Origin: Neisseria subflava
Lineage (GTDB): Bacteria; Pseudomonadota; Gammaproteobacteria; Burkholderiales; Neisseriaceae
Direction of reading: 5' to 3'
DNA: 64,000 nt
NCBI RefSeq assembly: GCF_024205705.1
Contig: NZ_CP073115.1
Span: 1,612,001 to 1,676,000, forward strand
The translations under genes were made by a program, and so were the position numbers. Of this stretch, positions 9,040 to 17,391 are shown piece after piece (position 1 is the first letter of the stretch; each line of letters opens with the position of its first letter). Under the pieces are notes generated by a model. It made no database searches and was not told the origin of the DNA. It saw nothing but the letters and a program-made list of their open reading frames with translations.

Positions 9040-9232
9040 GATGTGCTCCAATAATTTTGTTACCCTCTGTAATTGAGAGTAGGATTTATTCTTGAACGTA
9101 AATATAAATAAAAACGGTTTGCATTGCAATATTGGCACTGTCCTTTTGTTTTGAAATTTTTCTATGAAATTTTATATTATGATTGATATTTTATAATTTT
9201 AAATTTTGATAACCTTTCAGACGGCCTCAATA

Positions 9233-9262
9233 ACAAAAAGCGGCATCTTCGAGATGCCGCCT
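9233..9262 (-). terminator. Rho-independent terminator of xerD
   Basis: Perfect GC-rich hairpin (CGGCATCT with AGATGCCG, 9241-9259) followed on the leftward strand by CTTTTTG. Unlike most terminators here it is not built from DUS; a single DUS sits just beyond it at about 9215-9226. Confidence 0.9.
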
Positions 9263-9266
9263 TTAT

Positions 9267-10139
9267 TTATGAACGGGAATGGTGTTCATCGACCATGTTT
9301 TTCAAACGGATATTGGCAACATGGGTATAAATCTGCGTGGTGTTGATATCGGAATGTCCCAACATCATCTGGACCGAACGCAAATCGACGCCGTGATTGA
9401 CCAAATGCGTGGCAAAAGCATGGCGCAAACCGTGTGGGCTGAGCGAAGCAATACCGGCCGCTTCGGCATATTCTTTGACTATCATCCATGCAAGCTGACG
9501 GCTGATGCCGCTGCGTTTCTGGCTGACAAATACTTCGTCGCAAATTTTGTTTTTCAGCAACAACGGACGCGATTCGTTGCAATAGCGTTCCACCCAATAT
9601 GCCGCTTCCTGTCCCAACGGAACCAGACGCAATTTGTCGCCCTTGCCTATGGTACGGATACTGCCGCGATGTAAATCGATATCGCTGAGCGTCAATTTGA
9701 CGGCTTCGGTCACGCGCAAACCTGTTGCATACATGACTTCAAGCAAGGCTTTGTCGCGCAGTCCATGCGGCGTTTCCACATCCGGCGCAGCCAGCAGTGC
9801 GTCGATTTGGGCTTCGGTAATCAGCGTGGGCAGTTTGCGTTCTGATTTCGGCGCCTTGAGAAAACGGGTGGGATTGTCTGCTCTTTGGCCCGTTTCTTCC
9901 AACCAGCCGTACATACGCTTGCAAGCCGACAAGGCCCGTGCTTGGGACGTGTTTTTTTCGCCCTCCGTATACACAGCATCAGACAGGGCAAATTCATCGG
10001 CACTCAACCAATCCTGCCCGCCCTCGGCCAAACGCGCTGCGACTTTGACCAAATCACGGCGGTAACTTTGTAGCGTATTGTGGCTGAGCCTGTCTTGCAG
10101 CCAAAGGGATTCAAGCAACTTGTCTATTAAATCGTCCAT
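9267..10139 (-). CDS. xerD: Site-specific tyrosine recombinase XerD
   Basis: 290 residues from the ATG at 10139. It resolves chromosome dimers at dif together with XerC. The catalytic set is visible: Arg in ATGLRVTEAVKL near residue 150, Lys in GKGDKLRLVPLG, HGLRHAFATHLV near residue 245, then the His of LGHSDINTTQIYTH and the nucleophilic Tyr. The N-terminal SAM-like domain starts DLIDKLLESLWL. The frame opens at a TTG (10148), but ATG 10139 gives the usual MDxLI family start; ATG 10145 is also possible. Confidence 0.95.
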   Translation of the reverse strand: MDDLIDKLLESLWLQDRLSHNTLQSYRRDLVKVAARLAEGGQDWLSADEFALSDAVYTEGEKNTSQARALSACKRMYGWLEETGQRADNPTRFLKAPKSERKLPTLITEAQIDALLAAPDVETPHGLRDKALLEVMYATGLRVTEAVKLTLSDIDLHRGSIRTIGKGDKLRLVPLGQEAAYWVERYCNESRPLLLKNKICDEVFVSQKRSGISRQLAWMIVKEYAEAAGIASLSPHGLRHAFATHLVNHGVDLRSVQMMLGHSDINTTQIYTHVANIRLKNMVDEHHSRS

Positions 10140-10157
10140 ATTCATCAAACTGTATTG

Positions 10158-10204
10158 AAAGGCCGTCTGAACGGCATGACTTTACATCCGTTCAGACGGC
10201 CTTT
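10158..10204 (-). terminator. DUS hairpin terminator after bcp
   Basis: Inverted DUS pair with arms extended to 17 bases by matching ACGG/CCGT. Confidence 0.75.
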
Positions 10205-10221
10205 AGGTTTTCAAAGCTCTA

Positions 10222-10665
10222 TCAAGAGGCTTGAGAAATTGTATCCAAAACTTCCTGCGCGTGTCCGGCCACTTTGACTTTGCGCCATTCATGGGCGATT
10301 TCGCCGTTTTCGTCCAACACAAACGTGCTGCGCTCAATGCCGAGGGATTCTTTGCCGTAAAGCTTTTTCAACTTGATCACGTCAAACAGTTTGCAGACGG
10401 TTTCTTCTTTGTCGCTCAACAATTCAAACTGAAAGCCTTGTTTGGCGCAGAAATTCTGATGCGACTTGACGCCGTCGCGCGAAATGCCGACAACGGTATA
10501 GCCTAATGCTTTGAATTGCTCCAATCGGGCATTGAAATCCAAGCCTTCGGTGGTACAGCCGGGCGTGCTGTCTTTAGGATAAAAATAGACAACCAACGGC
10601 AAATGTTCGGCGGAGTTAAAATCGCTACCGGAAGAAGATGGGAGTGTGAATTGATATTTTGACAT
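10222..10665 (-). CDS. bcp: Thioredoxin-dependent peroxiredoxin (Bcp/PrxQ type)
   Basis: 147 residues of the AhpC/TSA PrxQ subgroup. The peroxidatic cysteine is in FYPKDSTPGCTTEG near residue 36. The usual resolving Cys five positions later is absent (CTTEG then LDFN), so it is a one-Cys or alternative-resolving form. It should reduce hydrogen peroxide and organic peroxides in the cytoplasm. The ribosome site is AAAGGAA; its first bases overlap the end of a DUS, so the uptake sequence doubles as translation signal. A deoxynucleoside kinase gene ends 36 bases upstream. Confidence 0.93.
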   Translation of the reverse strand: MSKYQFTLPSSSGSDFNSAEHLPLVVYFYPKDSTPGCTTEGLDFNARLEQFKALGYTVVGISRDGVKSHQNFCAKQGFQFELLSDKEETVCKLFDVIKLKKLYGKESLGIERSTFVLDENGEIAHEWRKVKVAGHAQEVLDTISQAS

Positions 10666-10701
10666 ATTATTCCTTTCAGACGGCCTAAACCTAGCCTTCG
10701 T

Positions 10702-11337
10702 TTATTTTTCGCTTAAATTCAAATAACTGCGCGTACCTTGAAAATCTTCCAATGCGCGCAACAAAAGCTGGAAGTGGTCGTCATTGCCGGCCAAATCCAA
10801 CTCATCGGCATTGACGGTCAGCAAAGGCGCGCTTTGATACAAATGGAAGAAATGGCTGTATTCGTCATGCACCCGTCCCAAATAGCCTTCGGGGAACAAG
10901 CTGATAATGCCTTCGTGACGTTTTTGCAGACGTTTGCGGTTGTTTTCGACGGCGGTTTGCAGATAAATCACCACATCGGGCTCTGCGTATTGCGGCAAAA
11001 TACGTTGCTTCATATCGGCAAAAAGCTGCTGCTCGTCATCATTCAAAACGATAGGCGTAAAAATACGGTCTTTTTCCAATAAAAAGTCAGCCACAACCAT
11101 TCCGCCTTGCGCGCATTGCTCTTCAATAATATTCACGCTTTCAGCGCGGCGCGTCAGGAAGAAAAGTTCGGCAGCCAAGCCATTATTGGAAACATTGCTG
11201 TAAAACTTCATGAGAAACGGATTGTGATCCGGATTCTCCGACAACAGCAACGCACTGAAATGCTCTGCCAAGCGGCGGCTCAAAGCAGTCTTGCCGCTAC
11301 CGATGGCGCCTTCGACAACAATATAACGAGGATTCAT
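10702..11337 (-). CDS. Deoxynucleoside kinase family protein
   Basis: 211 residues starting MNPRYIVVEGAIGSGKTALS, with the P-loop at residues 9-16. The family's ERS-like segment is replaced by ADFLLEKDRIF near residue 92, and the LID region is VENNRKRLQKRHEG. This is the dGK/dCK/dAK-type kinase that phosphorylates deoxynucleosides in the cytoplasm for salvage. ATG 11337 is chosen over an upstream in-frame start because AAAGAG lies six bases before it. The exact base preference is not readable. In several beta-proteobacteria it neighbours folK, as here. Confidence 0.88.
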   Translation of the reverse strand: MNPRYIVVEGAIGSGKTALSRRLAEHFSALLLSENPDHNPFLMKFYSNVSNNGLAAELFFLTRRAESVNIIEEQCAQGGMVVADFLLEKDRIFTPIVLNDDEQQLFADMKQRILPQYAEPDVVIYLQTAVENNRKRLQKRHEGIISLFPEGYLGRVHDEYSHFFHLYQSAPLLTVNADELDLAGNDDHFQLLLRALEDFQGTRSYLNLSEK

Positions 11338-11375
11338 AGTAACTCTTTGTAATGTGTTTCCCAACAATATTTTAT

Positions 11376-11405
11376 AGCAAAAAAGGCGTGTCTAACACGC
11401 CCTTT
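11376..11405 (-). terminator. Rho-independent terminator of folK
   Basis: Hairpin GGCGTG/CACGCC with a five-base loop (11385-11401), followed on the leftward strand by six T residues. Confidence 0.88.
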
Positions 11406-11434
11406 CTTGTTTTAGTCCGTTTTTCAGACGGCCC

Positions 11435-11923
11435 TTATTCTTTCAACAGGCGAATACCCTGCCCGCCCAAAGCCTGAGCCAAATCAGCCGCACGGCCATG
11501 CTCGCCCAACTCGAAATCCGGAAGGATTTCGGCCAACGGCAACATAACGAAACTGCGTTCATGCGCGCGCGGATGCGGCAAGGTCAGATGCAGGTCATCG
11601 CTGCGGATACCGTCAAAATCGATGATGTCCAAATCCAAAGTGCGCGGCGCATTACGGAAGGTACGCTCGCGCCCAAATTCGGCCTCGATGCGGTTTAACT
11701 CTGCCAACAGCGCTACGCCGTCCAATGATGTTTTCACCGCACAAACCGCGTTCACAAAATCGGGCTGATCATCATAACCGACCGGCGCAGTCAGATACAG
11801 GGAAGAAGTCTTTTCAAGCCGGATATGCGGATGCGCGGCCAATTCGGCCAAAGCGGTGCGAACCTGTTCGGCAGGATTGGCAAGATTGCTGCCCAAAGCG
11901 ATAACGGCAAAATGCGGATACAT
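11435..11923 (-). CDS. folK: 2-amino-4-hydroxy-6-hydroxymethyldihydropteridine pyrophosphokinase
   Basis: 162 residues, the standard HPPK length. It transfers pyrophosphate from ATP to the pterin in folate synthesis. Visible family features are ALGSNLANP at the start, SSLYLTAPVGYDDQPDFVNAV near residue 45 and the signature RTLDLDIIDFDG near residue 95 with its Mg-binding aspartates. PHPRAHERSFVMLPL follows. It lies 15 bases after the SirB-like gene, so the two are probably cotranscribed. A reverse AGGTCGTCTGAA-type DUS sits in that junction. Confidence 0.96.
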   Translation of the reverse strand: MYPHFAVIALGSNLANPAEQVRTALAELAAHPHIRLEKTSSLYLTAPVGYDDQPDFVNAVCAVKTSLDGVALLAELNRIEAEFGRERTFRNAPRTLDLDIIDFDGIRSDDLHLTLPHPRAHERSFVMLPLAEILPDFELGEHGRAADLAQALGGQGIRLLKE

Positions 11924-11938
11924 TTCAGACGACCTCTT

Positions 11939-12313
11939 TTAAAACGGCAGCGTTTTGGTTTTGGCAAGGAAAACAATCGTGGCAACACACGACATGGCCA
12001 AAACGTAGACGATATAGAACTTCGGCGAACGCGGACGCGAACGCATCATAATCATGCCCAACACAATATAAACCAGCAACAGCAGGATTTTCATGCCGAG
12101 CCATGGCGCATTAAACGGCGAAAAATGAGTAATCTTCATCAGCCACAAGCCGGTAAACAGCAACATGGTGTCGTTCAAATGCGGCATGGCTTTCCAAATG
12201 CCTGCCAACGGTTTCTCAGGATGACGCCAGAGCAGGAAAAAACGGATGTTGAACAACAGGATGGTAATGGCAACGAAAATCTGATGGCTGTATTTTACAA
12301 ACAGATATTGCAT
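11939..12313 (-). CDS. SirB-family integral membrane protein
   Basis: 124 residues with four predicted membrane helices: about residues 8-25, 45-62, 72-88 and 98-115. The pattern, with FFLLWRHPEKP and LPHLNDTMLL-like text (here MPHLNDTMLLFTGLWLM), fits the SirB/YchQ family. Its members are inner-membrane proteins of unknown biochemical role, first noticed in Salmonella invasion-gene regulation. It forms a probable two-gene unit with folK. No catalytic residues are evident. Confidence 0.8.
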   Translation of the reverse strand: MQYLFVKYSHQIFVAITILLFNIRFFLLWRHPEKPLAGIWKAMPHLNDTMLLFTGLWLMKITHFSPFNAPWLGMKILLLLVYIVLGMIMMRSRPRSPKFYIVYVLAMSCVATIVFLAKTKTLPF

Positions 12314-12368
12314 GGCAGTTTCTTATGTTAAAGGTTGAAAAACAAAGCAGCTATTTTACCGCAAACAT

Positions 12369-12938
12369 CTATTTCTGACGCAACTTTTCAATCGCCAGCA
12401 GATAGGGAGGCGCATTGCGGCGGTTGACAAATCCATAGCGTAACACGGCAAATGCTTCCTGCGGCAAAGTTTCCGCCCATTGCACAATCGCTTCAGCCTC
12501 TATTCGGCCGGCTTCATGCCCCGGATACAATACCGCCACGGCAAGCCCACCCTCTTTCAGCAAACCCAAAGTATCCGTCAGCGCACGGATACTGCTTGCC
12601 GCCTCAGTTGTACAGCTTTTATCGCCGCCCGGCAGCCAACCGAAATTAAATACTGCGGCATCTAAAGGCTCGTCGATATAAGATAAAACGTTTTCATGGC
12701 CGTCATGTATTAGGGCTACCCAACCATCTACGCCATTTTCTTTCAGACGGCCTTGAGTCTGCTCCAGTGCCTTGAGTTGCACATCAAATGCCCACACCCT
12801 ACCCGTCTCGCCAACCAACTGCGCCAACAGCAAAGTATCATGCCCATTTCCGGCCGTCGCATCCAAAGCGCGGCCGCCTGATTTTAAGGCTTGTCGTAAC
12901 AGGGAGTGGGCAAAAGGAAGAATGTTTTCAAGCAGCAT
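12369..12938 (-). CDS. MnmM/YtqB-like class I SAM-dependent methyltransferase
   Basis: 189 residues with the Rossmann SAM-binding motif DATAGNGHDTLLLAQLVG near residue 26, the acidic VWAFDVQ that binds the SAM ribose, and FNFGWLPGGDKSCTT near residue 97, typical of the YtqB group. In Bacillus, YtqB (MnmM) methylates the aminomethyl group on wobble uridine of tRNAs, which links to mnmA at 301. Older annotation calls this family a putative rRNA methylase. The match is to the fold and family; tRNA specificity is inferred. A DUS is embedded in the frame (translated as GRLKEN). Confidence 0.8.
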   Translation of the reverse strand: MLLENILPFAHSLLRQALKSGGRALDATAGNGHDTLLLAQLVGETGRVWAFDVQLKALEQTQGRLKENGVDGWVALIHDGHENVLSYIDEPLDAAVFNFGWLPGGDKSCTTEAASSIRALTDTLGLLKEGGLAVAVLYPGHEAGRIEAEAIVQWAETLPQEAFAVLRYGFVNRRNAPPYLLAIEKLRQK

Positions 12939-12952
12939 GATAAAGGTCGTCT

Positions 12953-12990
12953 GAAAATAAAAATACCCTACCGCAAAAGCGGTAAGGTAT
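12953..12990 (-). terminator. Rho-independent terminator of hfq
   Basis: Twelve-base stem (12963-12974 with 12979-12990) with one G-T wobble and a TTTT loop, followed on the leftward strand by a T-rich tract. A single AGGTCGTCTGAA DUS overlaps the end of the tract at 12944-12955. Confidence 0.92.
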
Positions 12991-13016
12991 TGAAAAACAG
13001 GAATGCGTTACATCAT

Positions 13017-13313
13017 TTATTCGGCAGGTTGTTGCACAGTCTCAACTTGAACCGGAGCAGCTGCAGCAGCGGCTTGAGGTTGCTTGTTTTCGTGTTGCAG
13101 GCTGACTGCGCGTGCAGGAACGATTGTTGAGATAGCGTGTTTGTAAACCATTTGAGTGACGGAAGTATTACGCAGCAGAACAACGTACTGGTCGAATGAT
13201 TCCACTTGACCTTGCAGCTTGATGCCGTTTACCAAGTAGATTGAAACCGGAACGTGCTCTTTACGCAACGCATTCAAAAAAGGATCTTGTAACATTTGTC
13301 CTTTAGCTGTCAT
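13017..13313 (-). CDS. hfq: RNA-binding protein Hfq
   Basis: 98 residues. The Sm fold is complete: MTAKGQMLQDPFLNALRKE (Sm1 with the proximal-face Gln and Phe), VNGIKLQGQVESFDQYVVLL and the Sm2 YKHAIST motif. The tail after residue 70 is Ala/Gln/Pro-rich and variable, as in other Neisseria. Hfq hexamers pair small RNAs with mRNAs. The frame is open five codons upstream, but ATG 13313 is preceded by GGAG and matches the family start. It is monocistronic with its own terminator. Confidence 0.98.
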   Translation of the reverse strand: MTAKGQMLQDPFLNALRKEHVPVSIYLVNGIKLQGQVESFDQYVVLLRNTSVTQMVYKHAISTIVPARAVSLQHENKQPQAAAAAAPVQVETVQQPAE

Positions 13314-13573
13314 ATTCTTGAGCTCCATTATTATGATTGTAAAGACGCCAAAATCGGCGTTTGATGGGATTGTAGCCCCGAATAGGATAAATTACCAACT
13401 ATTTTTTTCTATCACACCGTTTAGGAATCCAGCAATAAGGGAACTTCCCATCAAACCGACTGTTTCATTTTCATATTCACAACAATTCCAAATTCAAATT
13501 TGATATTTTTTAAATTCGGCAAACCCTATCGAAAATATGCCATGAAACTCTAATGAGCTGTTTTTTATTATAA

Positions 13574-13605
13574 AAAGGCCGTCTAAAATTGTTCAGACGG
13601 CCTTT
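13574..13605 (-). terminator. DUS hairpin terminator after der
   Basis: Inverted pair in which one copy has drifted (GCCGTCTAAA) and the other is a standard DUS. The 250 bases between it and hfq contain no gene I can support. Confidence 0.7.
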
Positions 13606-13609
13606 GTGC

Positions 13610-15067
13610 TTATTTGCTGAATTGTTTTTTCACGCTGACTTTGGTTTTCTTCTTGAAGCGGTTTTTCTCTTCCTTGCGGCCTTCGCGTTTCTCAATACGG
13701 TTGCTCAGGCTGACACGGCGCAGCGGTTTTTTCTTCGGTTTGTCTTCCGCATTTTCATACGGGTTTTCCGAAACATTGTATTGAATTCTGAGCGGCGTAC
13801 CTTGCAGATTGAAGGCTTTACGGAACGTTTGTGTCAGATAGCGTGTGTAGCTGTCTGAAATCGCGTGCAGCGAATTGCCGTGAACCACAATCACTGGCGG
13901 ATTCATGCCACCCTGGTGGGCATAACGCATTTTCGGACGCACCAAGCCAGCACGTGGCGGCTGTTGACGCTCGATCGCGCTTTGCAATACGCGCGTGATT
14001 TTCGGCGTCGGCATCTTAATCATCGCCGCATTGTAGGCAGCCTGAATGCTTTCAAACAAACCGTCTATACCGCGCTCTTTCAATGCAGAAATAAAGTGAA
14101 ACTTAGCAAAATCAAGGAAATACAGTTTGCGGTTGATATCGCGTTTCACTTGCTCGCGACGCTCTTCACTGATGCCGTCCCATTTATTGACCGCCACCAC
14201 CAAGGCACGGCCTGCCTCTAAAGCAAAACCTGCAATCGTCGCATCTTGGTCGGCGATATCTTGTTGCGCGTCCAATACCAAAACAGCAACGTTTGCCGCT
14301 TCAACCGCCTGCATGGCTTTGATAACAGAGAACTTTTCCACCGCTTCATCCACTTTGCCGCGACGGCGCACACCTGCGGTATCAATGATGGTAAACGGCT
14401 TGCCTTCACGTTCAAAATCGATATGGATACTGTCGCGCGTCGTGCCTGCCATATCGAAAGCAATCACGCGTTCTTCGCCGAGGATGGCGTTTACCAAGGT
14501 CGATTTACCGACATTTGGACGGCCGATTACAGCAAAAACAGGATGTTTCGCTTCTTCCTCTTCCTTTTCAGGCTCAGGGAAGGTTTCCAAAATATCTTCA
14601 ATCAGATAATACACGCCATCGCCGTGCGCACCTGAAATAACATAAGGGTCGCCCAAAGCAAGTTCGTAGAACTCGGCGGCAAGTACGGCCCTATTGCCGC
14701 CTTCGCCTTTATTCACGGCCAAATAAACGGGACGCGGACTTTGGCGCAAACGGTCGGCAATGATTTTGTCTTGCGGCGTCAAACCGGTGCGGCCGTCCAC
14801 CAAAAACACCACTGCATCGGCTTCATCGACAGCCTGCAAGGTTTGTTTTGCCATTTCGTGCAAAATGCCGCTGTCCACAACTGGCTCAAAACCGCCGGTA
14901 TCGATGACCAAATAAGGTTTGCTGCCGACTTTGCCATGACCGTAATGTCGGTCACGCGTCAGGCCGGGCAAGTCATGCACGAGCGCGTCTTTGGTGCGCG
15001 TCAAACGGTTGAATAAAGTAGATTTGCCGACATTGGGGCGGCCGACAAGCGCGATGGTTGGTTTCAT
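13610..15067 (-). CDS. der: Ribosome-assembly GTPase Der (EngA)
   Basis: 485 residues with two tandem GTPase domains. G1 motifs are GRPNVGKSTLFNRL near residue 8 and GRPNVGKSTLVNAI near residue 185; the second domain also has DTAG and VNKWD. A KH-like domain with the DSYTRYLTQTFRKAF segment and a lysine-rich tail follow. It matures the 50S subunit and is essential in most bacteria. ATG 15067 gives the family start MKPTIALVG; the extra 17 upstream codons are not conserved. It sits after hisS-yfgM. In many proteobacteria bamB lies between yfgM and der, but here only 141 bases with a DUS pair separate them. Confidence 0.97.
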   Translation of the reverse strand: MKPTIALVGRPNVGKSTLFNRLTRTKDALVHDLPGLTRDRHYGHGKVGSKPYLVIDTGGFEPVVDSGILHEMAKQTLQAVDEADAVVFLVDGRTGLTPQDKIIADRLRQSPRPVYLAVNKGEGGNRAVLAAEFYELALGDPYVISGAHGDGVYYLIEDILETFPEPEKEEEEAKHPVFAVIGRPNVGKSTLVNAILGEERVIAFDMAGTTRDSIHIDFEREGKPFTIIDTAGVRRRGKVDEAVEKFSVIKAMQAVEAANVAVLVLDAQQDIADQDATIAGFALEAGRALVVAVNKWDGISEERREQVKRDINRKLYFLDFAKFHFISALKERGIDGLFESIQAAYNAAMIKMPTPKITRVLQSAIERQQPPRAGLVRPKMRYAHQGGMNPPVIVVHGNSLHAISDSYTRYLTQTFRKAFNLQGTPLRIQYNVSENPYENAEDKPKKKPLRRVSLSNRIEKREGRKEEKNRFKKKTKVSVKKQFSK

Positions 15068-15155
15068 GATGGAGTCTTTCTGTGTCAAGTGCCGCCTAAA
15101 AACGGGAGCGGAACACAAGCAGGTGTTTTAAAAACACGGTTGATAAGGATAAGTG

Positions 15156-15195
15156 TAGGCCGTCTGAAAAGTCATTGCAACTTCAGACGGCCTTG
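15156..15195 (-). terminator. DUS hairpin between yfgM and der
   Basis: Inverted DUS pair with 12-base arms and a loop of about 14 bases, just after the yfgM stop. Confidence 0.65.
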
Positions 15196-15208
15196 ATTTT
15201 AAACAAAC

Positions 15209-15838
15209 TTATTTCAAGCTGTCGATTTTCATTTGCAGCAATTCTCGGCCTACTGCGGTTTGCGGCATTTTGCTCAAAGCAGCTTCGTAACTTTGTACGG
15301 CTTCTTTGGTTTTATTTTGGGCAACGTAAACATCGCCTTTGGTTTCCAGCATCAAAGGCTCGAAATCAGCCTCAACCTGAGTATTCAGGGCATTGATGGC
15401 GGCATCGTATTTTTTCTGTTGCAACAGGACAACGCCCAAACGCTGCGCTGCCAAAGCTTGAACCAACGGTGCGTTTTGGTTTTTCAGCACCCAATTCAAA
15501 TGACCTTCCGCCACATCATAACGGCCGGCATCAAACTCGGTCGCCGCTACCATCAAAGTAGCTTGGGCTGTCGAAATGGAATCAGGATAGTTTTTTTGCA
15601 ATTCGGCCAAATCGGCGTTGATGGCTTTTTGGTCGGTTTTTTGCTGCGCCTTTTCCACCATTTGCGCCAACACGGCGGCGGCTTCCTGATCTTTTGAAGC
15701 TTTTTGGCCTTGGTAAATGGTGTAACCCAAATACCCCAAAGCCGCCACGATCAGCAAGGCAAAGATCCAACGGCCTGTTTTTTTCCAAAAATATTTAAAG
15801 TTGTCTAACTCTTGTTGTTCTTCCAAATGGGCTGCCAT
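15209..15838 (-). CDS. YfgM-family SecYEG ancillary subunit
   Basis: 209 residues. There is a short cytoplasmic N-terminus (EEQQELDNFKYFWKK), one membrane helix at about residues 24-43, then a periplasmic TPR-like domain rich in alanine (KYDAAINALNTQVE, TKEAVQSYEAAL). YfgM interacts with the SecYEG translocon and PpiD in periplasmic chaperoning. The start ATG at 15838 directly abuts the TAA of hisS, with no bases between, so translation is probably coupled. Confidence 0.9.
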   Translation of the reverse strand: MAAHLEEQQELDNFKYFWKKTGRWIFALLIVAALGYLGYTIYQGQKASKDQEAAAVLAQMVEKAQQKTDQKAINADLAELQKNYPDSISTAQATLMVAATEFDAGRYDVAEGHLNWVLKNQNAPLVQALAAQRLGVVLLQQKKYDAAINALNTQVEADFEPLMLETKGDVYVAQNKTKEAVQSYEAALSKMPQTAVGRELLQMKIDSLK

Positions 15839-17134
15839 TTATGCGTTCTTCCATTGTTGTAAAGTGTCTGTCAAATCAGCGGCGGCAACGGTTTGTTGTT
15901 CATGTTTGCCCTGCATATCTTTCAGGGTAACCGTACCGTTTGCCAGCTCATCCTGAGCCACAATCAGGGCAAAGCTTGCGCCACTGTTGTCTGCTTTTTT
16001 CATTTGCGCTTTCAGGCTCTGATAGCCGGAATGCTGCATCACATTGAAGCCTTGAGCGCGCAAGGCTTGCGCGTATTTCATCACCTGCAAGTCCGCACCT
16101 TCGCCTTGGTGCATTGCATAGACATCAGGCGCGGCGTTCACTTCCAGTGAGCCGTATTCGCTTACCAAAAGCAGCAGGCGCTCAATACCCATCGCAAAGC
16201 CGATAGACGGCGCAGGCTTACCGCCAAGCTCTTCAATCAAACCATCGTAACGGCCGCCACCGCACACAGTCGCCTGCGCGCCGAGTTTGTCGGTCGTCCA
16301 CTCAAAAACCGTCTGATTGTAGTAATCCAAACCGCGGACTAAGCGCGGATTTTCAATATATTGAATACCCAAACCGTCCAACATCGCCTTGAAGCGTGCA
16401 TAGTGGTTTTGCGAAGCCTCGCCCAAATAATCCACCAAACGCGGCGCCGCGTTGCAGATTTCCTGCAAATCAGGGTTTTTCGTATCCAAAACGCGTAAAG
16501 GATTGGTTTTCAGACGGCGTTTGCTGTCTTCGTCCAACTTATCTTCATAGCGGGTCAAATATTCAACCAATGCCGCACGGTGTGCCGCGCGTTCTTCACG
16601 GTTGCCCAAGCTGTTGATTTCCAAAGTCAGGTATTCGCGAATACCCAATTTTTCCCACAAATCGGCAGACATCGCGATGATTTCCGCATCAATATCCGGC
16701 CCTTCAAAACCCAAAGCTTCGATACCGACTTGATGGAACTGACGATAACGGCCTTTTTGCGGACGCTCGCGGCGGAACATCGGCCCCATATACCACAGCT
16801 TTTGCGGGCTGTTGTACAGAAGGTTGTGTTCGACCACCGCACGCAGACAAGAAGCCGTACCTTCAGGACGCAGGCTCAAACTCAAAGAATCGTTTGAATC
16901 GGAGAAGGTGTACATTTCCTTGCCGACCACATCGGTTTCCTCGCCGATGGAGCGGACAAACAAACCGGTTTGCTCGACAATCGGCGTACGGATTTGCTGA
17001 TAGCCGTAAGCGCGTGTCCAACGACTAACCGTATCTTCAAACGCCTGCCAAAACGCAGCCGTCAGTTTGAAATCTTTTTGTTCGACAGGTAAAAGGTCGT
17101 TCATACCTTTTACAGATTGAATTTTTTGTGCCAT
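15839..17134 (-). CDS. hisS: Histidyl-tRNA synthetase
   Basis: 431 residues of a class II synthetase. Motif 2 is FRRERPQKGRYRQFHQVG near residue 115, the histidine-A loop RGLDYYNQTVFEW near residue 262, and motif 3 GFAMGIERLLLL near residue 313, followed by a C-terminal anticodon-binding domain. The frame extends 27 codons further upstream, but ATG 17134 matches the family start MAQKIQSVKGMNDLLP. It heads the hisS-yfgM unit. A DUS pair lies upstream at 17217-17254. Confidence 0.97.
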   Translation of the reverse strand: MAQKIQSVKGMNDLLPVEQKDFKLTAAFWQAFEDTVSRWTRAYGYQQIRTPIVEQTGLFVRSIGEETDVVGKEMYTFSDSNDSLSLSLRPEGTASCLRAVVEHNLLYNSPQKLWYMGPMFRRERPQKGRYRQFHQVGIEALGFEGPDIDAEIIAMSADLWEKLGIREYLTLEINSLGNREERAAHRAALVEYLTRYEDKLDEDSKRRLKTNPLRVLDTKNPDLQEICNAAPRLVDYLGEASQNHYARFKAMLDGLGIQYIENPRLVRGLDYYNQTVFEWTTDKLGAQATVCGGGRYDGLIEELGGKPAPSIGFAMGIERLLLLVSEYGSLEVNAAPDVYAMHQGEGADLQVMKYAQALRAQGFNVMQHSGYQSLKAQMKKADNSGASFALIVAQDELANGTVTLKDMQGKHEQQTVAAADLTDTLQQWKNA

Positions 17135-17216
17135 TTCAATATGGGATAAGCGAAAATCAAATAGTTGGGCATTATAGCTGATTTTTAAGGGTTTGTGAGG
17201 TTGAGAACAAATCAAA

Positions 17217-17254
17217 AGGCCGTCTGAAAATCGGTTTTCGCATTCAGACGGCCT
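17217..17254. repeat. Inverted DUS pair upstream of hisS
   Basis: Forward and reverse DUS about 13 bases apart in the intergenic region between hisS and the divergent exported-protein gene. It follows no stop codon, so it is more likely an uptake or spacer element than a terminator. Confidence 0.6.
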
Positions 17255-17391
17255 GTAAAGCAGATTGCAGAATCATATTCAATGGTTCCCATCCTTCCCC
17301 TTCTTTTCAACTTAAATTTCTTAAAAATATATTCAATATAGATTCAATGTCGTTATACTTGGATTCTTTTCATCCCGTCCCTATGCACATC

